The notes under the pieces were generated by a model. It ran no database searches and was not told the DNA's origin. It worked only from the letters and a program-made list of their open reading frames with translations. From Spirosoma pollinicola (GTDB lineage: Bacteria; Bacteroidota; Bacteroidia; Cytophagales; Spirosomataceae), in the NCBI RefSeq assembly GCF_002831565.1, contig NZ_CP025096.1, forward strand, positions 3,263,027 to 3,327,026: a stretch of DNA of 64,000 bases, given 5' to 3'. Below are positions 35,605 through 45,415 of the stretch, piece by piece (positions within the stretch are counted from its first letter, which is position 1; every line of letters starts with the position of its first letter). Made by a program: the position numbers and the translations under genes.

Positions 35605-36057
35605 ATGATAAAGCTCTTTTTTAACGCCCTCATCGGCATCCTGTTAACAGCCTGTAGTCAGGCTCAGCCTACAGATACACCTCAGGTTCAACATGGTTAT
35701 CTGTACAAGGTTGAACCTGCAATTCCTGGCAAGGAGGTCTACATATGTGGACAACGGCCATTCAATGCTGCTGGTGAGTTGGTTGGGCCCGGTAACTTGG
35801 GATTACAAACCCAGCAGGTGCTTGAGAATGTGAAAGCATCGCTGAAAACGATAAACATGACGATGCTTAACGTATCGCAGGTGACCTATTTTGTTAGAGG
35901 AGACTCCACAAGCGTTCCTACCGGTAGTGCCCAGGCGTTATCCTCGCAGGCAACGAGCTATTTCGCGAAACTTCCCGACATCGTAGAAATAAAAAGCGTT
36001 TCCAAAAATGTACGGGATGATGTGTTAGTAGAGATAGAGGTCGTTGCTGTGAAGTGA
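35605..36057 (+). CDS. RidA/YjgF-family protein with lipoprotein-type signal
   Basis: A 150-residue protein. The C-terminal 115 residues match the Rid fold (VYICGQRPFNAAGELVGPGN, QQVLENVKASLKTINMTM, DVLVEIEVVAV). Typical Rid proteins are cytoplasmic imine deaminases of about 130 residues, but this one carries an N-terminal signal with a lipobox-like LLTACSQ, so it is probably exported and lipid-anchored. The Arg expected in the catalytic RidA motif (IEVDAVA or similar) is not obvious, so enzymatic activity is doubtful. It follows the esterase gene by 49 bases and is convergent with IcmF, 14 bases away. Confidence 0.8.
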   Translation: MIKLFFNALIGILLTACSQAQPTDTPQVQHGYLYKVEPAIPGKEVYICGQRPFNAAGELVGPGNLGLQTQQVLENVKASLKTINMTMLNVSQVTYFVRGDSTSVPTGSAQALSSQATSYFAKLPDIVEIKSVSKNVRDDVLVEIEVVAVK

Positions 36058-36071
36058 CCCTGTTGAAGCCG

Positions 36072-39000
36072 CTACATATTCCGTCGGTATTTTCCGCCCA
36101 CGGCATACAACGCATTCGACAATTGTCTCAGTGAACACACTTTTGTCGCTTCCAGTAAACTCTCGAAAACATTATCATTATTCAGTGCAGCCGCTTGCAG
36201 ATTGGCCAGCGCGAGGTCTGCTTCGGCGTGATTTTTCTCCTGAAATAACTGGCAGGAGTCAACGGCATACCGTTTCTCATCGTCGGTGGAGCGGATTACT
36301 TCTGATGGCACAACCGTTGGGGAACCTGCCGGGTCCAGAAAGGTATTAACGCCAACAATGGGTAGTTCGCCGTTGTGCTTCAGCGTCTCATAATACATCG
36401 ACTCTTCCTGAATTTTACTCCGCTGATACATGCGCTCCATAGCGCCCAGCACACCGCCACGCTCGTTGATCGCCAGAAATTCCTGGTACACTGCTTCTTC
36501 AACCAGTGCGGTCAGCTCTTCGACAACAAACGCACCCTGTAACGGATTCTCATTTTTAGTCAGGCCAAATTCCCGATTGATAATCAATTGAATGGCCATA
36601 GCCCGCCGGACAGATTCTTCCGTTGGGGTCGTGATGGCCTCATCGTAAGCGTTGGTGTGCAGGGAATTACAGTTGTCGTAAACAGCCAGCAGGGCCTGTA
36701 AAGTGGTACGAATATCATTGAAGCCAATCTCCTGCGCGTGCAAACTCCGGCCCGATGTCTGGATGTGGTATTTTAGTTTTTGCGAGCGGTCGTTGGCTTT
36801 GTATTTGTTGCGCATCGCCTTCGCCCAGATTCGTCGCGCCACCCGACCCAGCACGGTGTATTCGGGGTCCATGCCATTCGAGAAAAAGAACGATAGGTTC
36901 GGCGCAAAGTCGTCGATGTTCATGCCCCGGCTCAGGTAGTACTCTACAAACGTAAAGCCATTCGACAGGGTAAACGCCAGTTGAGAAATGGGGTTGGCCC
37001 CGGCTTCGGCAATGTGATAGCCCGATATAGACACTGAGTAAAAATTTTGTACCCGATTGTCAGTAAAGTATTGCTGAATGTCGCCCATCATTTTGAGTGC
37101 AAATTCGGTCGAGAAAATGCAGGTGTTCTGCGCCTGATCTTCCTTCAAAATATCGGCCTGAACCGTCCCGCGCACTTTTCGAAGCGTATCTGCCTTAATT
37201 TGTTCGTACACCTCGCGGGGCAGCACCTTGTCGCCCGTTGTGCCGAGCAGCATCAAACCCAGGCCGTCGTTACCGTCGGGTAGGGGACCAGCGTAACCAG
37301 GGTGGAAACCCGCGCTCCCCTGATCGACCGGAGTACCCGTTTTTACTATGTATTTCTCACATTGTTGGTCAATGGCCGCATTCAGGAAAAAGCCCAGCAA
37401 CATAGGCGCAGGGCCATTAATGGTCATTGAAACGGACGTTGCAGGGTTGCACAGGTCGAAGCCGGAGTAGAGTTTCTTGGCGTCGTCGAGGGTACAGATG
37501 CTTACGCCTGAGTTACCGACTTTACCGAATATGTCGGGTCGAAGAGCCGGGTCTTCGCCATAAAGTGTAACTGAATCGAAGGCGGTAGAAAGCCGTTTAG
37601 CGGGTATGCCTTTCGACACATAGTGAAAACGTCGGTTCGTTCGTTCGGGGCCACCTTCGCCCGCAAACATGCGTGTCGGGTCTTCGCCTTCGCGCTTGAG
37701 CGGAAACACACCCGCCGTGTAGGGAAAATCGCCCGGTACGTTCTCTGTCAGTAACCAGCGTAGAACATCGCCCCAGTCATGGTATTTAGGGAGACTGACT
37801 TTCGGGATTTTTAGATGCGAAAGAGTTTCGGAATATAAAGGTTGCCGGATGACTTTGTCCCGAACGGTAAACTCATAAAAATCTGCCGTGTAGCGTTGCT
37901 GCATAGCGGGCCACTGTCGTAGCAACGCCCGGCAATCCGTCAAAAGGCGTCCCTCCCGGTCGGTATAGAGTTGCGTTAACTCGTCTTTTCCAGCACCTTC
38001 AGGTATTAACAGAATTGCGCCATTAAGTTGGTATAACTGACTCGCCAGGGTGGTCTGCTCGTTGACAAATGCATCGTATCGACGGCTTTCTTCAACAATC
38101 TCGGCCAGATACCGCACCCGGTCGGAGGGGATAATGGACTGGGGATTCTGGTTTTCTGGTTTCGTTTTCCGGCCTCCAGCGTGTAAACTGGTGGGGTCTG
38201 GTGTATCTGCAATCGTACCCTCTACACCGAGAACCACCATTAATTTATCGAAAAGCGTATTCATGCCTGCGTCGTTGAACTGCGAGGCAATCGTGCCCAG
38301 AATAGGCAGCTCATCGTCGGGTATATCCCACGAATTGTGATTGCGCCGATATTGTTTCCGAACGTCGCGCAGGGCGTCCAGCGAACCGCGTTTGTCGAAT
38401 TTGTTGATGGCAATGACATCGGCAAAGTCGAGCATGTCAATTTTTTCCAACTGGGTAGCCGCCCCATACTCGGCTGTCATCACATACAGCGTTTTGTCGG
38501 CATGGTCGGTAATTTCCGTATCCGACTGCCCAATTCCCGACGTTTCAACGATAATCAGGTCGAACTGTGCCGATTTACACACGTCGATAGCATCCTGCAC
38601 ATGGCGGCTCAGGGCCAGGTTCGATTGGCGCGTGGCCAGCGAACGCATGTATACCCGTGGGGAGTCGATGGCATTCATCCGAATACGGTCGCCGAGTAAG
38701 GCACCACCCGTTTTTCGTTTAGACGGGTCGACCGAAATAATGGCCAGCGTTTTTTCGGGATATGTCCGCAGAAACCGCAACACCAGCTCATCGACCAGCG
38801 ACGATTTTCCGGCACCACCCGTACCCGTAATGCCGAGAACTTTCGGTGAATGAGTAAATGCCTGAATGGGTGAATGAGAGAATTGATCGGGATGGTTTTC
38901 GGCAGTGGTAATTAAACGGGCGATGGAGTCTGAATTTGGGGTTAAATCGAAATCGCACTGACGGAGTAAATCATCGATCATAACTTGTAAACCCATTGCC

Positions 39001-39404
39001 CGCCCATCATCCGGCGAATAAATTCGAGCGATGCCGTACTCGTGCAACTCGTCAATTTCGGTCGGTAGAATGGTGCCGCCCCCTCCGCCAAAAATCTTGA
39101 TATGACCAGCTCCCCGTTCGTTCAGCAAGTCGTACATATACTTGAAAAACTCCAGATGGCCCCCCTGATAACTCGTCACGGCAATGCCCTGCACATCTTC
39201 CTGAATCGCGCAATCCACGATTTCGGCCACCGAGCGATTGTGGCCGAGGTGAATCACTTCGGCTCCCGACGACTGCATCAGCCGACGCATCAGGTTAATG
39301 GCCGCATCGTGCCCGTCGAACAGCGAAGCCGCCGTAACGATGCGGATTTTATGGGTGAACGCTTGGGTTTTCGGGGTTGTGGGTTTCGTCGTCTGGGCAG
39401 TCAT
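36072..39404 (-). CDS. icmF: Fused isobutyryl-CoA/methylmalonyl-CoA-type mutase with G-protein domain
   Basis: About 1110 residues from the ATG at 39404; upstream in-frame ATGs would add a basic leader unlike the family. Residues 20-150 bind B12, with the His-on ligand in [11 protein letters not shown] (H32). Residues 190-440 form the MeaB-like GTPase, with P-loop GTGGAGKSS (194-202), DPSKRKTGG and NKFD. Residues 510 to the end form the acyl-CoA mutase barrel (for example [20 protein letters not shown]). IcmF rearranges isobutyryl-CoA and n-butyryl-CoA with its own repair GTPase fused in. It acts in branched-chain fatty acid or amino acid metabolism and seems to be transcribed alone. Confidence 0.93.
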   Translation of the reverse strand: MTAQTTKPTTPKTQAFTHKIRIVTAASLFDGHDAAINLMRRLMQSSGAEVIHLGHNRSVAEIVDCAIQEDVQGIAVTSYQGGHLEFFKYMYDLLNERGAGHIKIFGGGGGTILPTEIDELHEYGIARIYSPDDGRAMGLQVMIDDLLRQCDFDLTPNSDSIARLITTAENHPDQFSHSPIQAFTHSPKVLGITGTGGAGKSSLVDELVLRFLRTYPEKTLAIISVDPSKRKTGGALLGDRIRMNAIDSPRVYMRSLATRQSNLALSRHVQDAIDVCKSAQFDLIIVETSGIGQSDTEITDHADKTLYVMTAEYGAATQLEKIDMLDFADVIAINKFDKRGSLDALRDVRKQYRRNHNSWDIPDDELPILGTIASQFNDAGMNTLFDKLMVVLGVEGTIADTPDPTSLHAGGRKTKPENQNPQSIIPSDRVRYLAEIVEESRRYDAFVNEQTTLASQLYQLNGAILLIPEGAGKDELTQLYTDREGRLLTDCRALLRQWPAMQQRYTADFYEFTVRDKVIRQPLYSETLSHLKIPKVSLPKYHDWGDVLRWLLTENVPGDFPYTAGVFPLKREGEDPTRMFAGEGGPERTNRRFHYVSKGIPAKRLSTAFDSVTLYGEDPALRPDIFGKVGNSGVSICTLDDAKKLYSGFDLCNPATSVSMTINGPAPMLLGFFLNAAIDQQCEKYIVKTGTPVDQGSAGFHPGYAGPLPDGNDGLGLMLLGTTGDKVLPREVYEQIKADTLRKVRGTVQADILKEDQAQNTCIFSTEFALKMMGDIQQYFTDNRVQNFYSVSISGYHIAEAGANPISQLAFTLSNGFTFVEYYLSRGMNIDDFAPNLSFFFSNGMDPEYTVLGRVARRIWAKAMRNKYKANDRSQKLKYHIQTSGRSLHAQEIGFNDIRTTLQALLAVYDNCNSLHTNAYDEAITTPTEESVRRAMAIQLIINREFGLTKNENPLQGAFVVEELTALVEEAVYQEFLAINERGGVLGAMERMYQRSKIQEESMYYETLKHNGELPIVGVNTFLDPAGSPTVVPSEVIRSTDDEKRYAVDSCQLFQEKNHAEADLALANLQAAALNNDNVFESLLEATKVCSLRQLSNALYAVGGKYRRNM

Positions 39405-39698
39405 AGGGTAGGGGATAATATGGAGGGAAGTAAGGGGGAAATCTGGCAATTTTATTGGCCTCTTACGTAACCGCTTCCTGTTGCCAAAGATACGAAGCAA
39501 ACAGGAATGACGTTTCATCGCAAATCCACCAGACATCACCTCATAGCAGCTAGAATGGATAAGTAAGAAATAGGCGTTTTAGCACAATAGCCCCATTTTA
39601 CTCTATACTGACGAAAGAAAATCAGTTCCTGATAATTAACTCTATATTGCTTAAATAAATAAACACATGGTATCTAGGATACTAAACAATACCTAATA

Positions 39699-41360
39699 AT
39701 GATAAATCGTATACTTATACTGTTTTTTGTTTTTCTGGTTACCTCAGCTTATTCACAGGCCCAACAAATTATACGGTATAACCAACCAAGAGAACTACTT
39801 GAAATGGGCTTTTACGCCCGGTATTTTGACGATAAAACCAATCAACTCTCACACGTTCAGATTAGTCAACTCCCTGAACGCCAGTATACCAACAGCCCCG
39901 ATAAAGTTATTAATCTAGGGTTCACTCCCTCCAGGATCTGGCTCAAGTGGGATATCCGGAACCAAACCAACGAACCGATCTACGCTATTCTGGAAGCGCA
40001 GGACGTTGATTTTGTTGATGCCTACGTTGTCAGTGAGGATACGACCTATTTTCTGGAGACGGGGGTATTGCGTCCTTTTTCAAATCGACACTTCGGCATC
40101 AACAGTATTACATTATACCTGGGCCAACACCCCAGGCTGCTATATATTGCCCTCAAGGATATGAACGGGCTGGTGTTGCCCATAAAACTGGGAGCTATTC
40201 GGCCGGTAGTCCAGAAAGTATACCGCGAAACGATGATCAACGCCTTTGTGGTTGGGGTCATGACGCTGATTTCTCTGTTTAGTTTTTTTATGTTCGTCTC
40301 TCTGCGTGACCGAACGTATCTCCTGTATGCGCTGCATATACTTTTCTCGGCACTCACACTTTTAACATTTGAAGGGTATCTTTTCGACCTTCTCTGGCGG
40401 GAAATGCCCTATATGAACAATGGCATTAACTCCAGCCTTATCCGACTCTTTACCCTGCTAACCAGTATTGCCTTTTCTGTTTCTTTCCTGAACATTAGCA
40501 CCACTCACCCCCGCATCAACCGAGCCTATAAGGGTGTTGGTATACTGGCTATTGGCGTCGTTTTAGCTAAACTGGTAGGTATTCAATCGGCCGAAATGGT
40601 TTTTAATGTGATCGTACTGGTAACTTTTCTGTCATTTCTGGCCACGGGCTTTTGGCTGTATCGCCGTGGCTTTCGGGCGGCCCGGTTCTACCTATTGGGG
40701 TGGGGTATCTATATTATTGAAATATTGTTGCTGATGCTTACCCTGTTCAATGTTATTTCCTTCGATCACACGTTCACCTACTATGGTTATCAGATTGGGG
40801 CCGTTTGTCAGGCTACGCTCCTCACGTTTGCGTTGATTGATCGAATCAACATTCTGCGCGACAGCAACAGCCAGTCGCAGGAGTTGGCCCTTAAACGACT
40901 TGACGAAAACCAGCAGTTAATAGAACAATATAACCTGGCACTGGAAAATCAGTTACAGCAGACCCAGCCAACTGCCAGCATTGAACTACAGCAGGTGCTC
41001 CGAGTAATTAAGGAGGAGCGAGAACGGGTTAAAAAAATACCGATTCCAACGATGGAAAGTGTATTGCTGTTCTTCCCTGGCGACATCGTCAGGATTGAGG
41101 CCCTGGGTAGTTACACGACCGTTCACTTTATTAATCGAAAGGAGTTGGTGGCTTCGCGCTCAATAGCCGAATTTGAACTGGTACTGATTGACCACGACCA
41201 TTTCTTTAAGGTACATAAATCGCACCTGGTTAACCTGAATTACATCACGAAATATAGGCGGGGCGATGGTGGCACCCTGATAATGACAGACGGTAGCGAA
41301 GTGGATGTAGCCCGGCGGGTAAAACCTGAGTTCCTGAAAAAGATGGGGCTGGATAGCTGA
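39699..41360 (+). CDS. 7TMR-DISM membrane sensor fused to a LytTR DNA-binding domain
   Basis: A 553-residue one-component regulator. A signal peptide (residues 1-22) precedes a periplasmic 7TMR-DISM extracellular domain (about 30-165, VINLGFTPSRIWLKWDI). Seven membrane segments follow at about 175-385, then a short coiled coil (near 395-440, rich in Gln and Glu). The C-terminal LytTR domain (about 455-550, IVRIEALGSYTTVHFINRKE and FFKVHKSHLVNLNYI) binds DNA while membrane-anchored. The likely ligand is a carbohydrate or other small molecule outside the cell. The target genes are not evident; no partner histidine kinase is encoded nearby. Confidence 0.87.
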   Translation: MINRILILFFVFLVTSAYSQAQQIIRYNQPRELLEMGFYARYFDDKTNQLSHVQISQLPERQYTNSPDKVINLGFTPSRIWLKWDIRNQTNEPIYAILEAQDVDFVDAYVVSEDTTYFLETGVLRPFSNRHFGINSITLYLGQHPRLLYIALKDMNGLVLPIKLGAIRPVVQKVYRETMINAFVVGVMTLISLFSFFMFVSLRDRTYLLYALHILFSALTLLTFEGYLFDLLWREMPYMNNGINSSLIRLFTLLTSIAFSVSFLNISTTHPRINRAYKGVGILAIGVVLAKLVGIQSAEMVFNVIVLVTFLSFLATGFWLYRRGFRAARFYLLGWGIYIIEILLLMLTLFNVISFDHTFTYYGYQIGAVCQATLLTFALIDRINILRDSNSQSQELALKRLDENQQLIEQYNLALENQLQQTQPTASIELQQVLRVIKEERERVKKIPIPTMESVLLFFPGDIVRIEALGSYTTVHFINRKELVASRSIAEFELVLIDHDHFFKVHKSHLVNLNYITKYRRGDGGTLIMTDGSEVDVARRVKPEFLKKMGLDS

Positions 41361-41396
41361 CCCAGCCCCCTATGCATTTGTTGCCTACTTAACTCC

Positions 41397-42329
41397 TCAG
41401 CGTTTAATCTGCGTCATAATATCTGTAAATGTAGCTGTCTGATTTTGCCGGTCTTTGTCCGTTACCGAATCCCGAAGATTCAATCGAGTATACACGTGCA
41501 TATCGGAGTCGATCAGTTCAACGTTCACCGGCTTTCCGTCGGCGGTTTGGGCGCCCTGATAAATCAGTACTGCGCTGACCGGATCGGCGGTTGGGTCTTT
41601 TTTCGACTTGTAGACCTACAGCCTACAGCCCATAGGCAGCGTTATGCCTCTCTCCAGATCCTGACGAACAACGGTTAGCAAACTCTGGAGTTGTTGCAGG
41701 GTTTCCTGAGGCCGAAAGTGATAATACACTTTATCCTCAGCAACCGACTGTTTCGTTTCAATATAGCCCAGCATCGGCCCCACTGCTCCAATGAGCGACA
41801 GCGATTTGTCGGAGGGAATCACGATGGGATCAACCAGCAGCAGGTTACGGGGGTTGATATGGTTGGTAAAATAGCCCGAAGAAACCAGCTCCAGCAATAA
41901 AGCACCACTCGTGGAGGAGGTGAGTAAGCTGATATTCTGATAACCTGCTTTCTCCAACTGGTTGTATTCATTTATGATAGCTGCCTGCCAGTCGTGCCAG
42001 ATTGAGGCCTTAAACTCGTCGTAACTTCGACCGTGGCCGCCCAGCAGCACCTGCGACAGGTAAAAATCCGTCCGCCCCGTTGACCAGTTCCGAAATTCAT
42101 CCCACTCAAACGTACTGGCCGAATAGCCGTGACAGGCAATAATAACCGGTTTCTTTGCCTGCTCAGGTGTTGGGTTTGGAATTGACTTTGATACCAGATA
42201 TTTCTCCGGATTGTATAGTGACGGATCGAATAGAGTGCCACTATCCAGCATCTCTTTTGTAATCGTGGGTTCTAATGAACAGGCCAGGCCAATGACGACC
42301 AGAACCAATAAACTAATGATCGTTTTCAT
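41397..42329 (-). pseudogene. Alpha/beta-hydrolase lipoprotein interrupted by one in-frame TAG
   Basis: From the ATG at 42329 the frame encodes a lipoprotein signal (VVIGLACSLE) and an alpha/beta hydrolase (oxyanion region IIACHGYSAST, nucleophile region LLTSSTSGALLLEL). A TAG at 41616-41618 stops it after 237 residues. Beyond the TAG the same frame stays open for 72 more codons to a TGA at 41397-41399. This extension reads like the missing C-terminus: KKDPTADPVSA carries the expected catalytic Asp and SDMHVYTRL the catalytic His. One C-to-T change of CAG would explain it. The truncated product would lack two triad residues. A sequencing error or readthrough are the alternatives. Confidence 0.75.
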
Positions 42330-42330
42330 G

Positions 42331-42915
42331 TTAGTTTTTGGCATGTTTTAGGATGTTCCAGGTGATACTGGTCTGGACAAAAACAGGATACAGCGTGCCC
42401 GGCCCCGAAAGGCCATTGCCTGTAATCAGGTTGTAGCCGATAGACGCGTTGATCTTGAGCGGGAAATTGGGGCAATAACACAAGCCGAACTCAGGAGATG
42501 CCAGCAGGGATGTTCGGGGTAATGCGTCGAAAATAGGGCTTCCATAGTGAGCGGCAAAGTACCCCACATTGGCTTTGACTACCGGTTGTATCAACCACTT
42601 CGGTCGGAAATAATATGAAGCCGAAACCAGATAATTATTCTGTTTGATGGCATTTGAGTGTAAGGCACTTCCCAGCGGTGAACTAACGTAGCTAAGCCCG
42701 ATATACAGTCGACTCGAAGCCAGTTTTGGATGAGTGTACTGGGCCGTAATACCATTTTCGGCATACAGATTAATTGACTTCTGAAGCCGAACGCCAATGT
42801 CCAGAACAGCACCGGTGGATTTTGGCTGGTTAGCTTGAGATAGACGCTGCTGGCCAAATGTGGGTGAACATAGTTGCCCGGCAAGCAGAAGAATTAGCAG
42901 GTAAATTGGTTTCAT
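42331..42915 (-). CDS. Putative outer-membrane beta-barrel protein
   Basis: A 194-residue exported protein with a signal peptide (MKPIYLLILLLAGQLCSPTFG). The mature part has many alternating aromatic and polar segments (LVSASYYFRPKWLIQPVVK, FVQTSITWNIL), as in small outer-membrane barrels. I do not recognise a specific family. Its stop lies 1 base before the start of the broken hydrolase gene, so the two form an operon. The pair may once have worked together on an extracellular ester or lipid, but that is a guess. Confidence 0.65.
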   Translation of the reverse strand: MKPIYLLILLLAGQLCSPTFGQQRLSQANQPKSTGAVLDIGVRLQKSINLYAENGITAQYTHPKLASSRLYIGLSYVSSPLGSALHSNAIKQNNYLVSASYYFRPKWLIQPVVKANVGYFAAHYGSPIFDALPRTSLLASPEFGLCYCPNFPLKINASIGYNLITGNGLSGPGTLYPVFVQTSITWNILKHAKN

Positions 42916-43000
42916 AAAAAAGGTGGGATATTATTGGAAGGCACTGAAAAAGAGGGATTTGGTTCGCATGTGGTAACGGGAAAATATCTACTTTTAATTA

Positions 43001-43918
43001 TTAAAAATTGGTTTGCAACTTTTGTTTAATCTCAATCGGTAATGGTATCCCATTTTCATAGGCTTCGATAAGTAAATTCTCTGCTTCCTTACTAAAACGT
43101 GCTGATTTTGCGAAACCAATACCAGTTATAATGAGTCCGGGTAAACTGTACGTTAGAAAAGACGGGGATTTAGCGTGCGCTTGGGTAGAGGATTTTAAAA
43201 TTGTAGTTGTATAGGCATTTGTGACGTCATTGGATAAAGCACGAACTCCTGCAGCAATGCCAAGGCCTAAGCCAATTGAGATAATTCCCAGGAAAATAGT
43301 TCCACCACCACGTTTGGTACTAAATAAGTGATGAATTGCCCGCACCGTATCGCCATGCATAACAGATGCAACAGTCATTAGTGCCGGCATTCTCACAAGA
43401 GCGTTTGTCAATGTATCTATAACCCCCTCAGTTGTACCTATTGTTGCATCTGCAACACCCGCCGACAGATTATTTAATGTATCTGGCAAGCTTGCAGGCT
43501 TAGCTAGCATAGATGGCATAAGATGTGTGCTATTGAGCCGACGCTGAATTTTTTCTGGTAACGGTACGCCACGTTCATAGGCGGCAAGCAGGTCAATTTC
43601 TCTTTCCTTCTTGAATCGTATCAATTTAGAAATACCCATACCCACAATAAGGTCGCCTGGCAGAGTCGACAAGATACTGGTTGAGGACGATGCACTGCCA
43701 AACAGCGCCCCGGTAGAAATCATATTAAGGCCCAGGAAAATGTTTACTGTGCCCCCTATACGTCTGGCACGGAATAGATGATGAACGGCTTTGGCGGTAT
43801 CTCGTTTCAAAACGGATGCGCTGGTCATATTTTCTGGAATTGGTACCGATTGAGCTTGCAGTGATAGCGAAAAGCTAAGGACCATTAGCGGTAAGGGTAG
43901 CCATTTTAATGGAATCAT
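43001..43918 (-). CDS. Hypothetical exported protein with two repeated halves
   Basis: About 305 residues from the ATG at 43918, chosen because a signal sequence follows (MIPLKWLPLPLMVLSFSLSL, then QAQS). The mature protein is an internal duplication. Each half begins with ASVLKRDTAKAVHHLFRARR or ASVMHGDTVRAIHHLFSTKR, continues with one or two hydrophobic stretches (GLIITGIGFAKSARFSK in the second), and ends with AYERGVPLPEKIQ or AYENGIPLPIEIK. It is probably membrane-associated. I recognise no family. The repeats suggest an ancient gene fusion. Confidence 0.65.
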   Translation of the reverse strand: MIPLKWLPLPLMVLSFSLSLQAQSVPIPENMTSASVLKRDTAKAVHHLFRARRIGGTVNIFLGLNMISTGALFGSASSSTSILSTLPGDLIVGMGISKLIRFKKEREIDLLAAYERGVPLPEKIQRRLNSTHLMPSMLAKPASLPDTLNNLSAGVADATIGTTEGVIDTLTNALVRMPALMTVASVMHGDTVRAIHHLFSTKRGGGTIFLGIISIGLGLGIAAGVRALSNDVTNAYTTTILKSSTQAHAKSPSFLTYSLPGLIITGIGFAKSARFSKEAENLLIEAYENGIPLPIEIKQKLQTNF

Positions 43919-44327
43919 AGAGGAGGTTGTCTGGTGCACAGGATAAGAAATCAGGTAGGATAGGTGGTTCAATATAGATGGGCTGGTCTGTCTACTCAGG
44001 TCGACTGTTAAAGATGGTGTAAATAATCAGAGAAGGCTATTCGTAGTTGACTTGCGGGGCACTTGGGTTCATTTGCGGTACTGTTTATCTGTGCTATTCG
44101 CTAACAGAATCACCAAATCAACAAGGAGTGGTAGCTTATCAATAGTATAATCTGGTTTATCTGATCCTGGACGTGAATTGTTAAGCGTGAGTTAGGGCGG
44201 TTTTCATATATATGTATAGAATAGAATAGTGCATATACCGTTCGCGAATACCTGCCTTTGGGACGACATTGGTACGCTGGATTCGGTAGCTTTGCCTTAT
44301 TACATGGATTAAACACGAAAAGTTGAT
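43919..44327. other. Divergent intergenic region
   Basis: About 400 bases between the duplicated-half gene (minus) and the TraB/GumN gene (plus). Besides the -7 box at 44287-44294 I see nothing. Open frames in this stretch look random. Confidence 0.5.
44287..44294 (+). promoter_or_regulatory. Bacteroidota-type -7 box TAGCTTTG
   Basis: TAGCTTTG fits TAnnTTTG exactly and lies 33 bases before the TraB/GumN ATG. A clear -33 box at the usual distance is missing. Confidence 0.4.
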
Positions 44328-45200
44328 ATGAAAAAATGGCTTGCCTATCCCTACGCAATTGCTGGTTTATTGCTGGGGTCACTGACCAGCACCGCACAGG
44401 CCCAGGACAACGCGTTGCTTTATGAAGTAACCGGACCCGGATTAACAAAACCGTCGTATCTCTACGGAACGTTTCACCTCGTTTGCCCCGCTGATCTGAC
44501 CATCAGCGATGCCATAAAAAAAGCCATTGGCGATGCCAGTCAGGTGTATCTGGAACTTGACCTGGATGATCCGGCCATGATGGGTAGTATGCAAAAAGCT
44601 ATGATGATGACCGGTGGAAAAACCGTAAAAGATCTGCTCTCAGCCGAGGACTATACCTTGCTGGATACCTACCTAAAGCAGAAAATGAATATGGGACTGG
44701 CACAGGTGGGTATGTTGAAACCCATTGGCCTGATGTCGCTGATGTACATGACGTTGATGCCCTGTCAGCCTGCTTCGTACGACATGACGTTTGCCGAAAT
44801 GGCCGCTAAAGACAAAAAAGAAGTGCTCGGTCTGGAAACCGTCGAGGCACAGCTAGCGGCTCTGGACAAGATTCCGATGAAGGAGCAACTGAAGGGTTTG
44901 GTCGACATGGCGAAGATGCCCGACGAAGCCAAAAAAGAATTTGCCGACCTGTTGGCGGCTTACAAAGCCAATGATATGACCAAGCTGAATGCCCTGATGA
45001 AAACCAGTAAGTTTGGTGATATGGCTGAGTTTGAAGATAGTTTACTCGGCGAGCGCAATACCAACTGGATTCCGGTTATCGAGAAGGCGGCCAAAGAGAA
45101 GCCAACCTTTTTTGCCTTTGGGGCCGGCCATTTGGGCAACGATAAAGGCGTTGTGAATCTCCTCAGAAAGAAAGGCTACACGGTGAAAGCACTGCAGTAA
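44328..45200 (+). CDS. TraB/GumN-family protein
   Basis: A 290-residue exported protein with a signal peptide (residues 1-25, ending TAQAQDN). The TraB/GumN hallmarks are YLYGTFHLVCPADLTIS near the start, a mid-length Met-rich region, and FFAFGAGHLGNDKGVVNLLRKKGY at the end. The family includes the pheromone-shutdown protein TraB and GumN of xanthan clusters, and its fold suggests a metal-dependent hydrolase (Tiki-like), but the reaction here is unknown. It appears to be a single-gene transcript. Confidence 0.88.
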   Translation: MKKWLAYPYAIAGLLLGSLTSTAQAQDNALLYEVTGPGLTKPSYLYGTFHLVCPADLTISDAIKKAIGDASQVYLELDLDDPAMMGSMQKAMMMTGGKTVKDLLSAEDYTLLDTYLKQKMNMGLAQVGMLKPIGLMSLMYMTLMPCQPASYDMTFAEMAAKDKKEVLGLETVEAQLAALDKIPMKEQLKGLVDMAKMPDEAKKEFADLLAAYKANDMTKLNALMKTSKFGDMAEFEDSLLGERNTNWIPVIEKAAKEKPTFFAFGAGHLGNDKGVVNLLRKKGYTVKALQ

Positions 45201-45415
45201 GTAGCTACCGCCGTTGATTTAGGTTTTGGCAAAGAGGTAGGTGCCAGATAAAGATTACCGTTTAATAAAAGGAAAAGTTTTCACTCTCTCCTTTCGCGTA
45301 ATATTATCTCAGCAAGCGCATAAGTGCTTAGTAGTCAATGTGATTTAAGGGCTGCTTAGCACAATCTATTGCTCAGGCTCATGCTTATTATCCATCTCCT
45401 AAATCGTTTATAACT

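Noticed and set aside
44110..44448. A minus-strand open frame overlapping the TraB/GumN start
   Set aside because: Its composition is not coding-like and it conflicts with a well-supported gene.
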